Assembly: GCA_049684915.1 (NCBI GenBank)
Contig: JBAVGO010000133.1
Coordinates: 1-28,985, forward strand
DNA from: GWB2-37-7 sp049684915
GTDB lineage: Bacteria > Bacillota > Clostridia > Lutisporales > Lutisporaceae
Direction of reading: 5' to 3'
Length of the DNA stretch: 28,985 nucleotides
Below, piece after piece: positions 14,504-22,411 of this stretch. The stretch's first letter is position 1. Each line of letters begins with the position of its first letter. The notes under the pieces were generated by a model. That model did no database searches. It saw only the letters and a program-made list of their open reading frames with translations, and was not told the origin of the DNA. The translations under genes and the position numbers were made by a program.

Positions 14504-15485
14504 ACACTTCACGCATCCTTTCTCTTATCTTTTCTGGATGCACATTGCTCTTCTTTCCTGTTAGGATAATTCTTAAGGCTCTTATTTCGTTTTCCCTGGC
14601 TATAATGTAGGCAATGATAGGTTCAGTTCCAAGACTAATGAACTTAGACTTTTTAATATGTTCAATTATGTAATTATCACCATATCTATCAATGCTTCCT
14701 AAGTCGCCATTTCTAATATACTCTGAAAGACCTTGATCTGACCATTTTGAAAATTTAGTATAGGATAACTTTTCTGAAAACCTTTCCAAGCTTTCATTTA
14801 TAAAGTTTAAAAACAAACTATACTCAAGTGTTCCACCATATATAAACACCTTGTCTAAAAACTCAATACTTTTTTCCTGAGCCTTTATTCTGATAAAGGT
14901 TTTTAAATTAGTTATGTCAATATTAAATTTCACAAATTCAACTAAATAGTCGTATTTACTATTTTTAGCTATTTCCATAGCATATTCATAAATACCCTTA
15001 TCAATAATCAAGTCGATATCCTGTGGGTCACTTGTTCCATTAAAGGTTGATACTGCCTTTTGTACTGTTTTAACAACAGTTTCAGGTATATTTTTGTAGT
15101 CTTCATCCAAAACCATCTGCTTTAAGCTTTCTATTGGAATCGTTCCTACATTAATTAACATGCTTGAAGTATCAATGCCTGTGTACTTGCCTTTTAAAAT
15201 ACTTTTTATGTTGTGCCCATCATATCGTACTGCAAGAACATCTATCACTTCATTTACAGGTATAATTTCATACATGTACCTATAAACATCCTCAAGGGCA
15301 TTTTTTAGACCACTCTCATAGGAAGATGAAGTTATATATGCTCCATATTGGGTATCTTGAATCATTTTGATGCAGTCAGAAAAATCCCTTGCATCTATTA
15401 ATGAATCAAGCTTTGCCTTATTTATAAGCCTATTTTCCAAAGCCTTAATTCTAGCAATACTATGAGCAAATATTGAATAATCCAT
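14496..15485 (-). CDS. ntpC: V/A-type ATPase subunit C (NtpC/d-type coupling subunit)
   Basis: This 329-residue all-helical protein connects the central stalk with the membrane rotor. It starts MDYSIFAHSIARIKALENRLINKAKLD and carries conserved pieces YDGHNIKSILKGKY and IKAQEKSIEFLDK, the second a version of the RIKA(Q/L) pattern of this family. The ATG at 15485 follows GAGGATG. It begins 20 bases after the ntpE stop and overlaps ntpG at its end. Length is typical (about 330). No unusual features. Confidence 0.94.
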   Translation of the reverse strand: MDYSIFAHSIARIKALENRLINKAKLDSLIDARDFSDCIKMIQDTQYGAYITSSSYESGLKNALEDVYRYMYEIIPVNEVIDVLAVRYDGHNIKSILKGKYTGIDTSSMLINVGTIPIESLKQMVLDEDYKNIPETVVKTVQKAVSTFNGTSDPQDIDLIIDKGIYEYAMEIAKNSKYDYLVEFVKFNIDITNLKTFIRIKAQEKSIEFLDKVFIYGGTLEYSLFLNFINESLERFSEKLSYTKFSKWSDQGLSEYIRNGDLGSIDRYGDNYIIEHIKKSKFISLGTEPIIAYIIARENEIRALRIILTGKKSNVHPEKIRERMREVYV

Positions 15486-15505
15486 TTATACACATCCTCA
15501 TGAGG

Positions 15506-16111
15506 TTACATGCCTTCAAATAGAAGGTTTGAAATTTCACCTTCCAGGCTGTCCCTTAGTAATCTTATTTGGGATTCAATCGAACAATTAATTTCTAGAC
15601 CACCATGAGTTAAAATAAAGCCCGAACCTATTTTTCTTGTTTCGTTGCTGATTTTAATCAAGCCCTTCTTACCCATTGCATTTAGCTTAATGTTAACTCC
15701 AGTTATAAATGAGGGCTCTATCCTTGCTTTATCTTTTTCTGAGAAGATAATTTCCTCTTCTCCAGTCTCAACACTATTTAGAAGTATTTTTTCAATAAAT
15801 TCAAAATAATGCTTGTCATCCATTTGATTTATCCTGTTTGCCACTTGGTTTAATGTATTATCTATTGATTCCTGCTTTGCAAATAGTATTTCATTTCTTG
15901 CATCTAGCTGTGCTCTTGACATAAGCCTTTCTTTTCTTTCTATTCCATCTTTTTCAGCCTTGGCTTTTACGTTATTCATTATTTCCTCAGCCTTCTTTTT
16001 TGCTTGGCTTATAATATATTCAGCGTTTGCTCTTGCATCATTTTCTATTTGCTTTGCCCTGTCTTCATTATTTTTTATTATCCTGTTCTGAAGATTTTCA
16101 ATTCCGGCCAT
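15506..16111 (-). CDS. ntpE: V/A-type ATPase subunit E (peripheral stalk)
   Basis: This 201-residue subunit has a long charged N-terminal coiled coil (AGIENLQNRIIKNNEDRAKQ onward, residues 1-100) and a globular C-terminal part containing THGGLEINCSIESQIRLLRD, a conserved E-subunit segment. Together with the NtpF helix it forms the stator stalks that hold the head still. The start ATG at 16111 is preceded by GGGAGTG about 6 bases upstream. A TTG further upstream would lie inside the ntpK stop region and has no family support. It lies 13 bases after ntpK. Confidence 0.95.
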   Translation of the reverse strand: MAGIENLQNRIIKNNEDRAKQIENDARANAEYIISQAKKKAEEIMNNVKAKAEKDGIERKERLMSRAQLDARNEILFAKQESIDNTLNQVANRINQMDDKHYFEFIEKILLNSVETGEEEIIFSEKDKARIEPSFITGVNIKLNAMGKKGLIKISNETRKIGSGFILTHGGLEINCSIESQIRLLRDSLEGEISNLLFEGM

Positions 16112-16124
16112 TTCTGCCACTCCC

Positions 16125-16631
16125 TTATACTGCAATATTAACTATCATAAGGATTGATGTAATAAGTGCAATAACAGCATAGGTTTCAACCATTACTGCA
16201 TATATAACTCCACCAAAGAATCTCTCTGGTCTCTTTGCTAATATCTGCATACCTGCAACAGCAGTTTTTGCTTGGAATATAGCTGATTTATACTGAACAA
16301 TCGCTGATGGAAGCGCTGCACAGAAGAATAAAAATCCTTGACTTAATGTTAATGGTGATATTTGTCCTGTTAAAAGTCCTATTCTTTGAAGAAGAATAAG
16401 TGCTGTAATAAATCCGTAGAAACCCTGTGTACCAGGAAGAACCTGTAGAATTAGAGTCTTACCAAACTTTTCTGGTTCCTCAGTAACAAGTCCTGCTGCT
16501 GCCTCACCAACCATTCCAACACCTCTTGCTGAGCCTATTCCACCCATGAAAGCAGCAAGTGCTGCTCCAAACACTGCTAGTATTGGTCCTCCAAAATTTC
16601 TTATAAACTCAAGAACATTAGTAAATTCCAT
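16125..16631 (-). CDS. ntpK: V-ATPase proteolipid subunit K, duplicated four-helix form with Na+ ligands
   Basis: This 168-residue membrane rotor subunit is made of two fused two-helix hairpins (four membrane helices, near residues 12-36, 60-82, 93-118 and 142-165). The second hairpin carries the ion-binding carboxylate Glu149 in AVMVETYA; the first has none, as in Enterococcus hirae NtpK. The other sodium ligands of the E. hirae protein (Leu61, Thr64, Gln65, Gln110, Glu139) have counterparts Leu65, Thr68 and Gln69 in LPGTQG, Gln120 in IFQAK, and Glu149, with constant offsets. This supports a Na+-translocating rotor, though proton use is not excluded. The ATG follows GGAGGAG. It sits between ntpI and ntpE. 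Confidence 0.97.
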   Translation of the reverse strand: MEFTNVLEFIRNFGGPILAVFGAALAAFMGGIGSARGVGMVGEAAAGLVTEEPEKFGKTLILQVLPGTQGFYGFITALILLQRIGLLTGQISPLTLSQGFLFFCAALPSAIVQYKSAIFQAKTAVAGMQILAKRPERFFGGVIYAVMVETYAVIALITSILMIVNIAV

Positions 16632-16643
16632 TATTACTCCTCC

Positions 16644-18557
16644 TTAATTAACTCTTTTTACATTTATAAATTTTGTATTTATTTTTAAAGGTGCGTAAGC
16701 TTTGCCTCCACCTTCATAAAACTTCCCGAAAAATTCAAGGTATTGTAGTCTGCTTGTATGGACAAAGGTTCCTAATAATCCAATAAGAAAATTAAAAGTA
16801 TGTCCTACAATAAATATTAATGGTCCTGCTATAAACACCGCAGGTCCGCTGACCAACCCAATTAGCAGGTTAAATGCCCAACCTATTAGACCTGTTGCAA
16901 GTCCTAGTGCCAATAGTCTTGAATAGGATAGCACATCTCCTAAATAGCCTGTTATCCCATAAAGCCCATACAATCCTCCAAAAAACTTTCCTACAATAGA
17001 TGTATTGCTTCGCCCTTGAGTTGCAACGATTCCTACTGCACTTACAATTGAAAGTATCTTTGGAAATGCTCCACCAATTGTTAAAAGCATTATAAGTCCA
17101 ATTATTAAGCCATACCAAGTTATAACATCATAAAGAACATCTATGACTTTTCCTGCCTTGATAAGCATATATCCCTTTACTCCAAGTCCTGTAAACAGAT
17201 GTACTAAACCAAACACCATTGACCATATTAAAACATCCATAGGTTTATCTACAGGATTAGTCCAGATCGGTTTCAGATTAATAATGCCACCGAAAAAGCT
17301 TCCATACAGAAAACCAAAAATAATAGTTGTAATGCTACAGTATAATAGTAGCTTAATAAATTTCTTTGTTCCAGAACCTAGCTCTATAAACTTTAAAGCA
17401 AATAACCCTCCAATAGCCATTACAAGTCCATATCCAATATCCGCCATCATCATTCCAAAAAAGAACATGAAAAATGGTGCAATTACTGGTGTAGGGTCAA
17501 TTTCTGTTGGAAGAGGTAAGCTATATAGCTCTGTTACTGCTTCAAAGGGCTCTGCAAAAGCATTATTCTTTAGTGCGATAGGAAAAGCATCATCTACCCC
17601 AGGTTCTTCAATGCTTATGTAAATATCCTTAAATTTACCCTCTAGCTTTGCAACTATTTCATCGGCTCTGTCCTTAAAAATCCATCCTTGTAGAATGAAT
17701 GTTTCATTGGTTTTTATTAGTTTTGATATTGAGTTTTCCTTTTCAAGCCTTACAGTATAAAAGTCATATATTTTTTCAATATCACCAATTTTTTCAGATA
17801 GGTTAAGTGCTTTTTCATTTAATGTTTCAACCTGTTTATCTAGTTTAACACTAAGTTCCTTAAGCTCACTAACCTTTACGCTAGGCAATACATTTAAGTC
17901 CAGAGTAGCCCTTGTAAAGCCATACTTCTTAAGTATTTCAGAAACATCTTGTGAATCATCAATATGACAAAGCATAAATAAATTTATGTCCTGTTGCTTT
18001 TCAGATATTTTTTGTATATATATATCATTAAATGCATTATCTAAATCCTCATACAGATTGGATTCATATTTACTGTTCATATATCCGATAAAATATGATG
18101 CCTTCTTAAGTGTATCAAGTTCATCTGTAGTAACGTCAAGATTAGCCCATTGTGAATATTGCTCTAATTGTGAACCAAGCTTGCTTTTTTCACTTTTATT
18201 GAGGTTTATACCCTCTTCAATTTCACGACAGCCTTGATATATGCTTCTCCAGTTTATTTTATCATTTAATTCATCAAACTCATTCTTTAATATTACTTCC
18301 TTCTTATCAAATAACCCACTCTTTTTCTTACTATAATTCTTTAGGAACTCATAGGAAATTTTAATATGGTTGTAATCCATTTGAGTATCTGTTACCACTT
18401 TGCCCTCTGTAAAATACTCTACTCCTTCATAATTCATATCTACTTCACTTAAATCTACAATATGTATTGCTTCTTCAGTCTGTATTAAGTTCAGAACATC
18501 GTCCTTAAGACTTTGAGGAGCAGCTAGAGCTATTTTGTTCATTTTAACTATTGCCAT
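16644..18557 (-). CDS. ntpI: V/A-type ATPase subunit I (a-subunit, stator ion channel)
   Basis: This 637-residue protein has a cytoplasmic N-terminal half (residues 1-330, with coiled coils that meet the peripheral stalks) and a membrane C-terminal half with about 7-8 helices. The conserved arginine that faces the rotor carboxylate is Arg547 in LSYSRLLALGLATG. The loop PTVIAPF-like PTEIDPTPVIAPFFMFFFGMM precedes the first helix, and GHTFNFLIGLLGTFVHTSRLQ near the end is also family-typical. The ATG at 18557 overlaps the end of ntpF by 14 bases; a GAGAGGAT lies upstream within ntpF. Length is usual for bacterial V-type subunit I. It forms the half-channels for Na+ or H+ next to NtpK. Confidence 0.97.
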   Translation of the reverse strand: MAIVKMNKIALAAPQSLKDDVLNLIQTEEAIHIVDLSEVDMNYEGVEYFTEGKVVTDTQMDYNHIKISYEFLKNYSKKKSGLFDKKEVILKNEFDELNDKINWRSIYQGCREIEEGINLNKSEKSKLGSQLEQYSQWANLDVTTDELDTLKKASYFIGYMNSKYESNLYEDLDNAFNDIYIQKISEKQQDINLFMLCHIDDSQDVSEILKKYGFTRATLDLNVLPSVKVSELKELSVKLDKQVETLNEKALNLSEKIGDIEKIYDFYTVRLEKENSISKLIKTNETFILQGWIFKDRADEIVAKLEGKFKDIYISIEEPGVDDAFPIALKNNAFAEPFEAVTELYSLPLPTEIDPTPVIAPFFMFFFGMMMADIGYGLVMAIGGLFALKFIELGSGTKKFIKLLLYCSITTIIFGFLYGSFFGGIINLKPIWTNPVDKPMDVLIWSMVFGLVHLFTGLGVKGYMLIKAGKVIDVLYDVITWYGLIIGLIMLLTIGGAFPKILSIVSAVGIVATQGRSNTSIVGKFFGGLYGLYGITGYLGDVLSYSRLLALGLATGLIGWAFNLLIGLVSGPAVFIAGPLIFIVGHTFNFLIGLLGTFVHTSRLQYLEFFGKFYEGGGKAYAPLKINTKFINVKRVN

Positions 18558-18864
18558 GGCTATCCACTATCCTCTCAATAACCATATTTACAGCCCTGTC
18601 CATCAGCTCTGTCGGTATGTTAGTAAGCTTCGCTTTAGATTTTTGATTTTCTTCAAGCATAGGTTTTGAAGCTTCCTTAGCTTCCATTTCATACTTAAAT
18701 ATAGTATTTTTATAGTATTCCTCAGCCTTTTCTTTTGCCTTTTCTATAATTGCTTCAGCTTCATCCTTTGATTCTTTTTGGATTTCTGCTGCTAAGGAAT
18801 GGGCTTTTTTTATTATTTCTCCGCACTCCCTTTCAGTATCGATTATCCTTTTTACTACTTTCAT
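18544..18864 (-). CDS. ntpF: V/A-type ATPase subunit H/G-like peripheral stalk helix (NtpF)
   Basis: This roughly 106-residue protein is almost entirely a charged coiled coil (AEIQKESKDEAEAIIEKAKEKAEEYY). It is the first gene of the operon, in the position of ntpF of Enterococcus hirae (called AhaH or subunit G/H elsewhere), which pairs with subunit E to form a peripheral stalk. The start is uncertain. The ATG at 18864 (MKVVKRIIDTE) fits the family but stands 14 bases from GAGGTG; a TTG at 18870 has better spacing (9); and GTG codons at 18879-18882 fall within the ribosome binding site itself. The gene overlaps ntpI by 14 bases. Confidence 0.88.
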   Translation of the reverse strand: MKVVKRIIDTERECGEIIKKAHSLAAEIQKESKDEAEAIIEKAKEKAEEYYKNTIFKYEMEAKEASKPMLEENQKSKAKLTNIPTELMDRAVNMVIERIVDSHGNS

Positions 18865-18953
18865 TGACAAATATCTCACCACCTCTTTCTAACTTAGTAT
18901 AAAACCTATAACATATTCTTAAGCAATTAAACAATTATATAATTGCATTACTT

Positions 18954-18984
18954 AGCATAGTCACAACACAATATAGTTCGTCAA
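18954..18984 (-). promoter_or_regulatory. Possible promoter of the V-ATPase operon
   Basis: On the minus strand TTGACG (18984-18979) is followed after 19 bases by TATGCT (18959-18954). The spacing is long and the match modest. The gap between nth and ntpF is only about 150 bases and has no evident terminator, so read-through from nth is also possible. Confidence 0.35.
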
Positions 18985-19033
18985 GTCGGAAGAAATTCCT
19001 TCAAAAAATTTTGTAATACTTCAATTTACATTG

Positions 19034-19690
19034 TTAATTTTTGCTCAATCCTTTGACAAAATATTTGCAATCTCCAGATATAGGGCATAACTCACATCTT
19101 GGCTTCTTAGCATCACAAATTGCTCTTCCATGATAAACTAGATTGTTACTAAACTTAGCCCAATCCTTGCGCGGAATTATCTCCATAAGCTCCTGCTCAA
19201 TCTTAACCGGGTCTTCTTGCTCTGTAAGTCCAATTCTATTAGACAATCGAATACAATGAGTATCAACAATTACCCCAGGTATACCATATATATTGCTTAA
19301 TATAACATTTGCTGTTTTTCGCCCTACCCCGGGTAGAGCTGTCAAAGCTTCCATGCTATCAGGCACCTTGCCACCGTGTTCTTTAATTAACTTGTTACAG
19401 CAGGCTATAATATTTTTCGCCTTGTTCCTATAGAAGCCTGTGGATTTGATAGCTTGTTCCAGCTCTTCAATGTTTACATTTGCAAAGTCTTCTACACTCT
19501 CGTATTTTTGAAACAATTCTTTAGTTACTATATTAACTCTTCTATCTGTACACTGAGCAGCCAATATTGTAGCTATCAATAGCTGCAACGGTTTTTGATA
19601 ATCCAAAGAGCAGGTTGCTTCTGGATAAGTTTCGAACAGCTTCTTAGATATCTTCCTAATCTTTTTCTTCAATGCCACAATATCTCTCAT
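19034..19690 (-). CDS. nth: Endonuclease III (DNA glycosylase/AP lyase)
   Basis: This 218-residue base-excision repair enzyme removes oxidised pyrimidines and nicks the abasic site. The helix-hairpin-helix LPGVGRKTANVILSN contains the catalytic lysine Lys125. The catalytic aspartate Asp143 is in VDTHCIRLSNRIGL. The C-terminal [4Fe-4S] loop has Cys192, Cys199, Cys202 and Cys208 (C-x6-C-x2-C-x5-C), as in E. coli Nth. The ATG at 19690 follows TTAGGAG about 7 bases upstream. All key residues are present and length is standard. It lies between the V-ATPase operon and a divergent radical SAM gene. Confidence 0.97.
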   Translation of the reverse strand: MRDIVALKKKIRKISKKLFETYPEATCSLDYQKPLQLLIATILAAQCTDRRVNIVTKELFQKYESVEDFANVNIEELEQAIKSTGFYRNKAKNIIACCNKLIKEHGGKVPDSMEALTALPGVGRKTANVILSNIYGIPGVIVDTHCIRLSNRIGLTEQEDPVKIEQELMEIIPRKDWAKFSNNLVYHGRAICDAKKPRCELCPISGDCKYFVKGLSKN

Positions 19691-20002
19691 ATTGTTCTCC
19701 TAATATATATGTTTTGTACTAAACATCATACTTTGAATTTAATATGTGCAAAACATTTTCCTTGATGCATATGAAAATATCACATGTTCTTAAACATGTT
19801 TATTGTATACATATCGTAAAATCAGATTGTTTATATTAAATATTTCTGAACCTTACTATAGTTTAAAATATTTCTGTGATACTTGCAATCTATATTTGCT
19901 AATATCTTCTCTTTAGAAAACTCATTCTTGTTATATTATTTTACCAAAGCAACAACAAATAATACTAAATTCCCTATATTTCATAGATTTTTAGTAAAAG
20001 CT
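19691..20002. other. Divergent AT-rich gap between nth and the radical SAM gene
   Basis: No gene is supported. It holds a small inverted repeat ACATGT-TCTTAA-ACATGT at about 19792-19809. A promoter for nth on the minus strand should lie here but no single good match stands out. Confidence 0.4.
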
Positions 20003-20030
20003 TTGTCAGTGGATATATTATTGATATAAT
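20003..20030 (+). promoter_or_regulatory. Sigma-A type promoter for B12-binding-domain radical SAM gene
   Basis: TTGTCA (20003-20008), a 16-base spacer and a perfect TATAAT (20025-20030). Transcription would begin near 20037, giving a leader of about 65 bases ahead of the GGAGG ribosome binding site. Confidence 0.6.
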
Positions 20031-20102
20031 TAACAATATAAATTGCACTACTATTATATTATAAGGAATGCAGGCAATATATGCTTATGCTTGGAGGTTA
20101 CT

Positions 20103-21842
20103 ATGGAGAAAAGTTGTCTACTAATAGCAATAAATGCAAAATACATACACACCAATCTGGCTGTGAGATATCTAAAAGCCTTCTGTCAGCCTAGCTACAA
20201 CAATATACGATTACAGGAGTTCAGTATTAATGATCATATAGATAATATACTAAAGGAAATATATATAAGTAAATGTGATATTTATGCTTTTTCCTGCTAT
20301 ATTTGGAACATTGACATGATTCTTAAGCTATGCAGCAGTCTTAGAAAGATAAATCCTAAGGCTATCTTAGTATTAGGCGGTCCCGAGGTTTCCTTTGACT
20401 CAGAAGAGCTTATGAAAAAGCATGATTCTATTGATTATATAATAACAGGTGAGGGCGAGGAAACCCTGTTAGAGCTTTTGGAGCATTTAAGCGAAGATAA
20501 ATCAGACATAAATTCTATTGCAGGCCTGACCTATAGAGCTTCAGAGAAAATAATCTGTAACGAAGAACGCAGACTCCTAAAGAATCTTGATGTAATCCCC
20601 TTCCCCTATGATGACCTTTTACAGCTTAATACGAAAATAATATATTATGAAACTACTAGAGGCTGTCCATTTAACTGTCAATACTGCCTGTCCTCTACTA
20701 TGAATGGAGTCCGATATTTCTCAATGGATAGGATAAAGAAAGAGCTAAAGCTTTTTATTGATAGCGGTGTAAAACAAGTTAAGCTGGTAGACAGAACCTT
20801 CAACTGCAAAAAAAGCCACAGCTTGGAGATAATAAAATACATTATTTCGCAGAACGGCAAAACCAATTTCCACTTTGAAATTGCTGCAGACCTACTAGAT
20901 GAAGAGATGATATCAGTGCTAGCTCAAGCACCTAAGGATATGTTTCAGTATGAAATAGGAGTGCAGTCTACTAACCCACAAGCCTTAAAGGAAATTAGTA
21001 GAACAATGGATTTGGAAAAAGTAAAACAAAATGCTTTGGCAATACAAAGCTTACATAACAGCCACATACACTTGGATCTTATTGCAGGATTGCCCTTTGA
21101 AGATTTTGTGAGCTTTCATAAATCCTTTGACGAGGTACATGAATTAATGCCTGATATGCTTCAACTAGGCTTCCTTAAGCTTTTGAAAGGTTCAGGTCTA
21201 AGAGCAAGAGCAGAAGAATACGAGCTACAATATAATGAATTTAATCCTTATGAAGTGCTGTGTACAAGATGGATTAGCTATGAAGAGCTAACTAAGCTAA
21301 AGGAAATAGAACATATATTGGAGCTTTACTATAACTCAGGAAGGTTTAAGCATAGTCTGACCTACATATTTAAGAAAAACTGTTCCTCTTACTTTAACTT
21401 TTATCAGAGCTTTTCTGATTATTGGAAAAGCAATGGTCTGTTCTCTGCCTCCCAAAGCACCAAGGAGCTTTACAACATACTATGCAATTTTGTAGAGCTG
21501 CAAGGCTTTATGAGCTTGGAGCTAAATGAACTGATAAAGCTAGATTGGCTATTATTCTATGGAAACGGCATAATGCCTAACAGTATAAAGCGATATCCTA
21601 TGGGCGATGTGCAAAGCCTTTTACAGTATTATATAAAGAAAGATTCTGTTGTCGCCGAAGCATTGTTTGAAAATCAGGATATTATAAGTAAAAGCTTAAA
21701 AAAGGGTATCTTCTATGAAGTGTTTTATACAGACGTTTTAGAAAGCCCAGATACCAGACAGGAATTGATTATTTTCTTCGGCAAGGATAGCGAAGGCAAG
21801 CTTCACTATTTTCCAAAGCTGCTATATGAGATAATAGATTAG
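20103..21842 (+). CDS. Radical SAM protein with B12-binding-like domain (DUF4080 type)
   Basis: The protein has 579 residues from the ATG at 20103, chosen because GGAGG lies 5 bases upstream; a start 20 codons earlier lacks one. Residues 1-130 form a Rossmann-like cobalamin-binding domain (AFSCYIWNIDMILKLCSSLR, LVLGGPEVSFD, YIITGEGEETLLELL). It lacks the DxHxxG histidine motif, so any cobalamin would be bound without it. The radical SAM core follows with ETTRGCPFNCQYCLSS (Cys188, Cys192, Cys195). The C-terminal third (residues about 400-579) matches the DUF4080 part of such proteins. The family is common in Clostridia but its reaction is not established; methyl transfer or tRNA/metabolite modification are possibilities. 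The ferritin-like gene begins 72 bases downstream with no clear terminator between, so cotranscription is possible. Confidence 0.88.
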   Translation: MEKSCLLIAINAKYIHTNLAVRYLKAFCQPSYNNIRLQEFSINDHIDNILKEIYISKCDIYAFSCYIWNIDMILKLCSSLRKINPKAILVLGGPEVSFDSEELMKKHDSIDYIITGEGEETLLELLEHLSEDKSDINSIAGLTYRASEKIICNEERRLLKNLDVIPFPYDDLLQLNTKIIYYETTRGCPFNCQYCLSSTMNGVRYFSMDRIKKELKLFIDSGVKQVKLVDRTFNCKKSHSLEIIKYIISQNGKTNFHFEIAADLLDEEMISVLAQAPKDMFQYEIGVQSTNPQALKEISRTMDLEKVKQNALAIQSLHNSHIHLDLIAGLPFEDFVSFHKSFDEVHELMPDMLQLGFLKLLKGSGLRARAEEYELQYNEFNPYEVLCTRWISYEELTKLKEIEHILELYYNSGRFKHSLTYIFKKNCSSYFNFYQSFSDYWKSNGLFSASQSTKELYNILCNFVELQGFMSLELNELIKLDWLLFYGNGIMPNSIKRYPMGDVQSLLQYYIKKDSVVAEALFENQDIISKSLKKGIFYEVFYTDVLESPDTRQELIIFFGKDSEGKLHYFPKLLYEIID

Positions 21843-21914
21843 AAAAAGCTATTGTCATCATAAGCCCTCCCTCTGCATAGTATGTAATGATAATTTATAT
21901 GAGGAGGTATATTA

Positions 21915-22361
21915 ATGAGTCCTGATATGTATATGCAGAACCCAGAGGGGTCAAAGAATATTAGAAAGCTTCTGGATTTAATTAAGGAGGCTATGAGGGA
22001 CGAAAGACATGACTACAAAAAATACAGGATGATGCAGGACATGACTGATAATAGAGATATTAAAGAAAACCTGCGTTTTGCATATGAAGACGAAGGTAAA
22101 CACTATAGAATGTTTCAAAGCATTTACGAAGACTTAACCCGAGAAGAAATCGAAATTCCAACCCCTAAGGTTGAATTGGAGCCTAGATTCATTGACAACA
22201 TAAAAACCAGCATAAATGGTGAACTGGCTGCAGTGGAAATGTATAGAGGCATCAGAGCAATGCTTTGCAGCAAGAAGCACAGAGATATGCTCTATGAAAT
22301 CATCACTGATGAGCAGGAACATGCTACAAGATTTGTTTGGTCATATGCAATATTGAAGTAA
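21915..22361 (+). CDS. Ferritin-like diiron protein
   Basis: This 148-residue four-helix protein has paired diiron motifs: a Glu in MRDERHDYKKY, ExxH in DEGKHYRMF, a Glu in INGELAAVEMYRG, and ExxH in TDEQEHATRF. This is the rubrerythrin/ferritin-like pattern of two glutamates plus two ExxH. It lacks the rubredoxin domain of a full rubrerythrin. Such proteins reduce peroxide or store or oxidise iron in the cytoplasm of anaerobes. The rubredoxin at 7824-7982 could be an electron donor, but that is inference. The ATG follows GAGGAGG 8 bases upstream. It may be cotranscribed with the upstream radical SAM gene and ends at a strong terminator. Confidence 0.88.
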   Translation: MSPDMYMQNPEGSKNIRKLLDLIKEAMRDERHDYKKYRMMQDMTDNRDIKENLRFAYEDEGKHYRMFQSIYEDLTREEIEIPTPKVELEPRFIDNIKTSINGELAAVEMYRGIRAMLCSKKHRDMLYEIITDEQEHATRFVWSYAILK

Positions 22362-22396
22362 GGAAAAGCGGGTACAAAAAATGTACTCGCTTTTCC
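22362..22396 (+). terminator. Terminator after ferritin-like gene
   Basis: GGAAAAGCG-G-GTAC pairs with GTAC-T-CGCTTTTCC around a 7-base loop. The single imperfect pair is G-T on the plus strand (a tolerated wobble in RNA) but C-A on the minus, so the element belongs to the plus-strand transcript. It sits immediately after the stop codon. Confidence 0.78.
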
Positions 22397-22411
22397 TCTC
22401 CCCTCATCATT

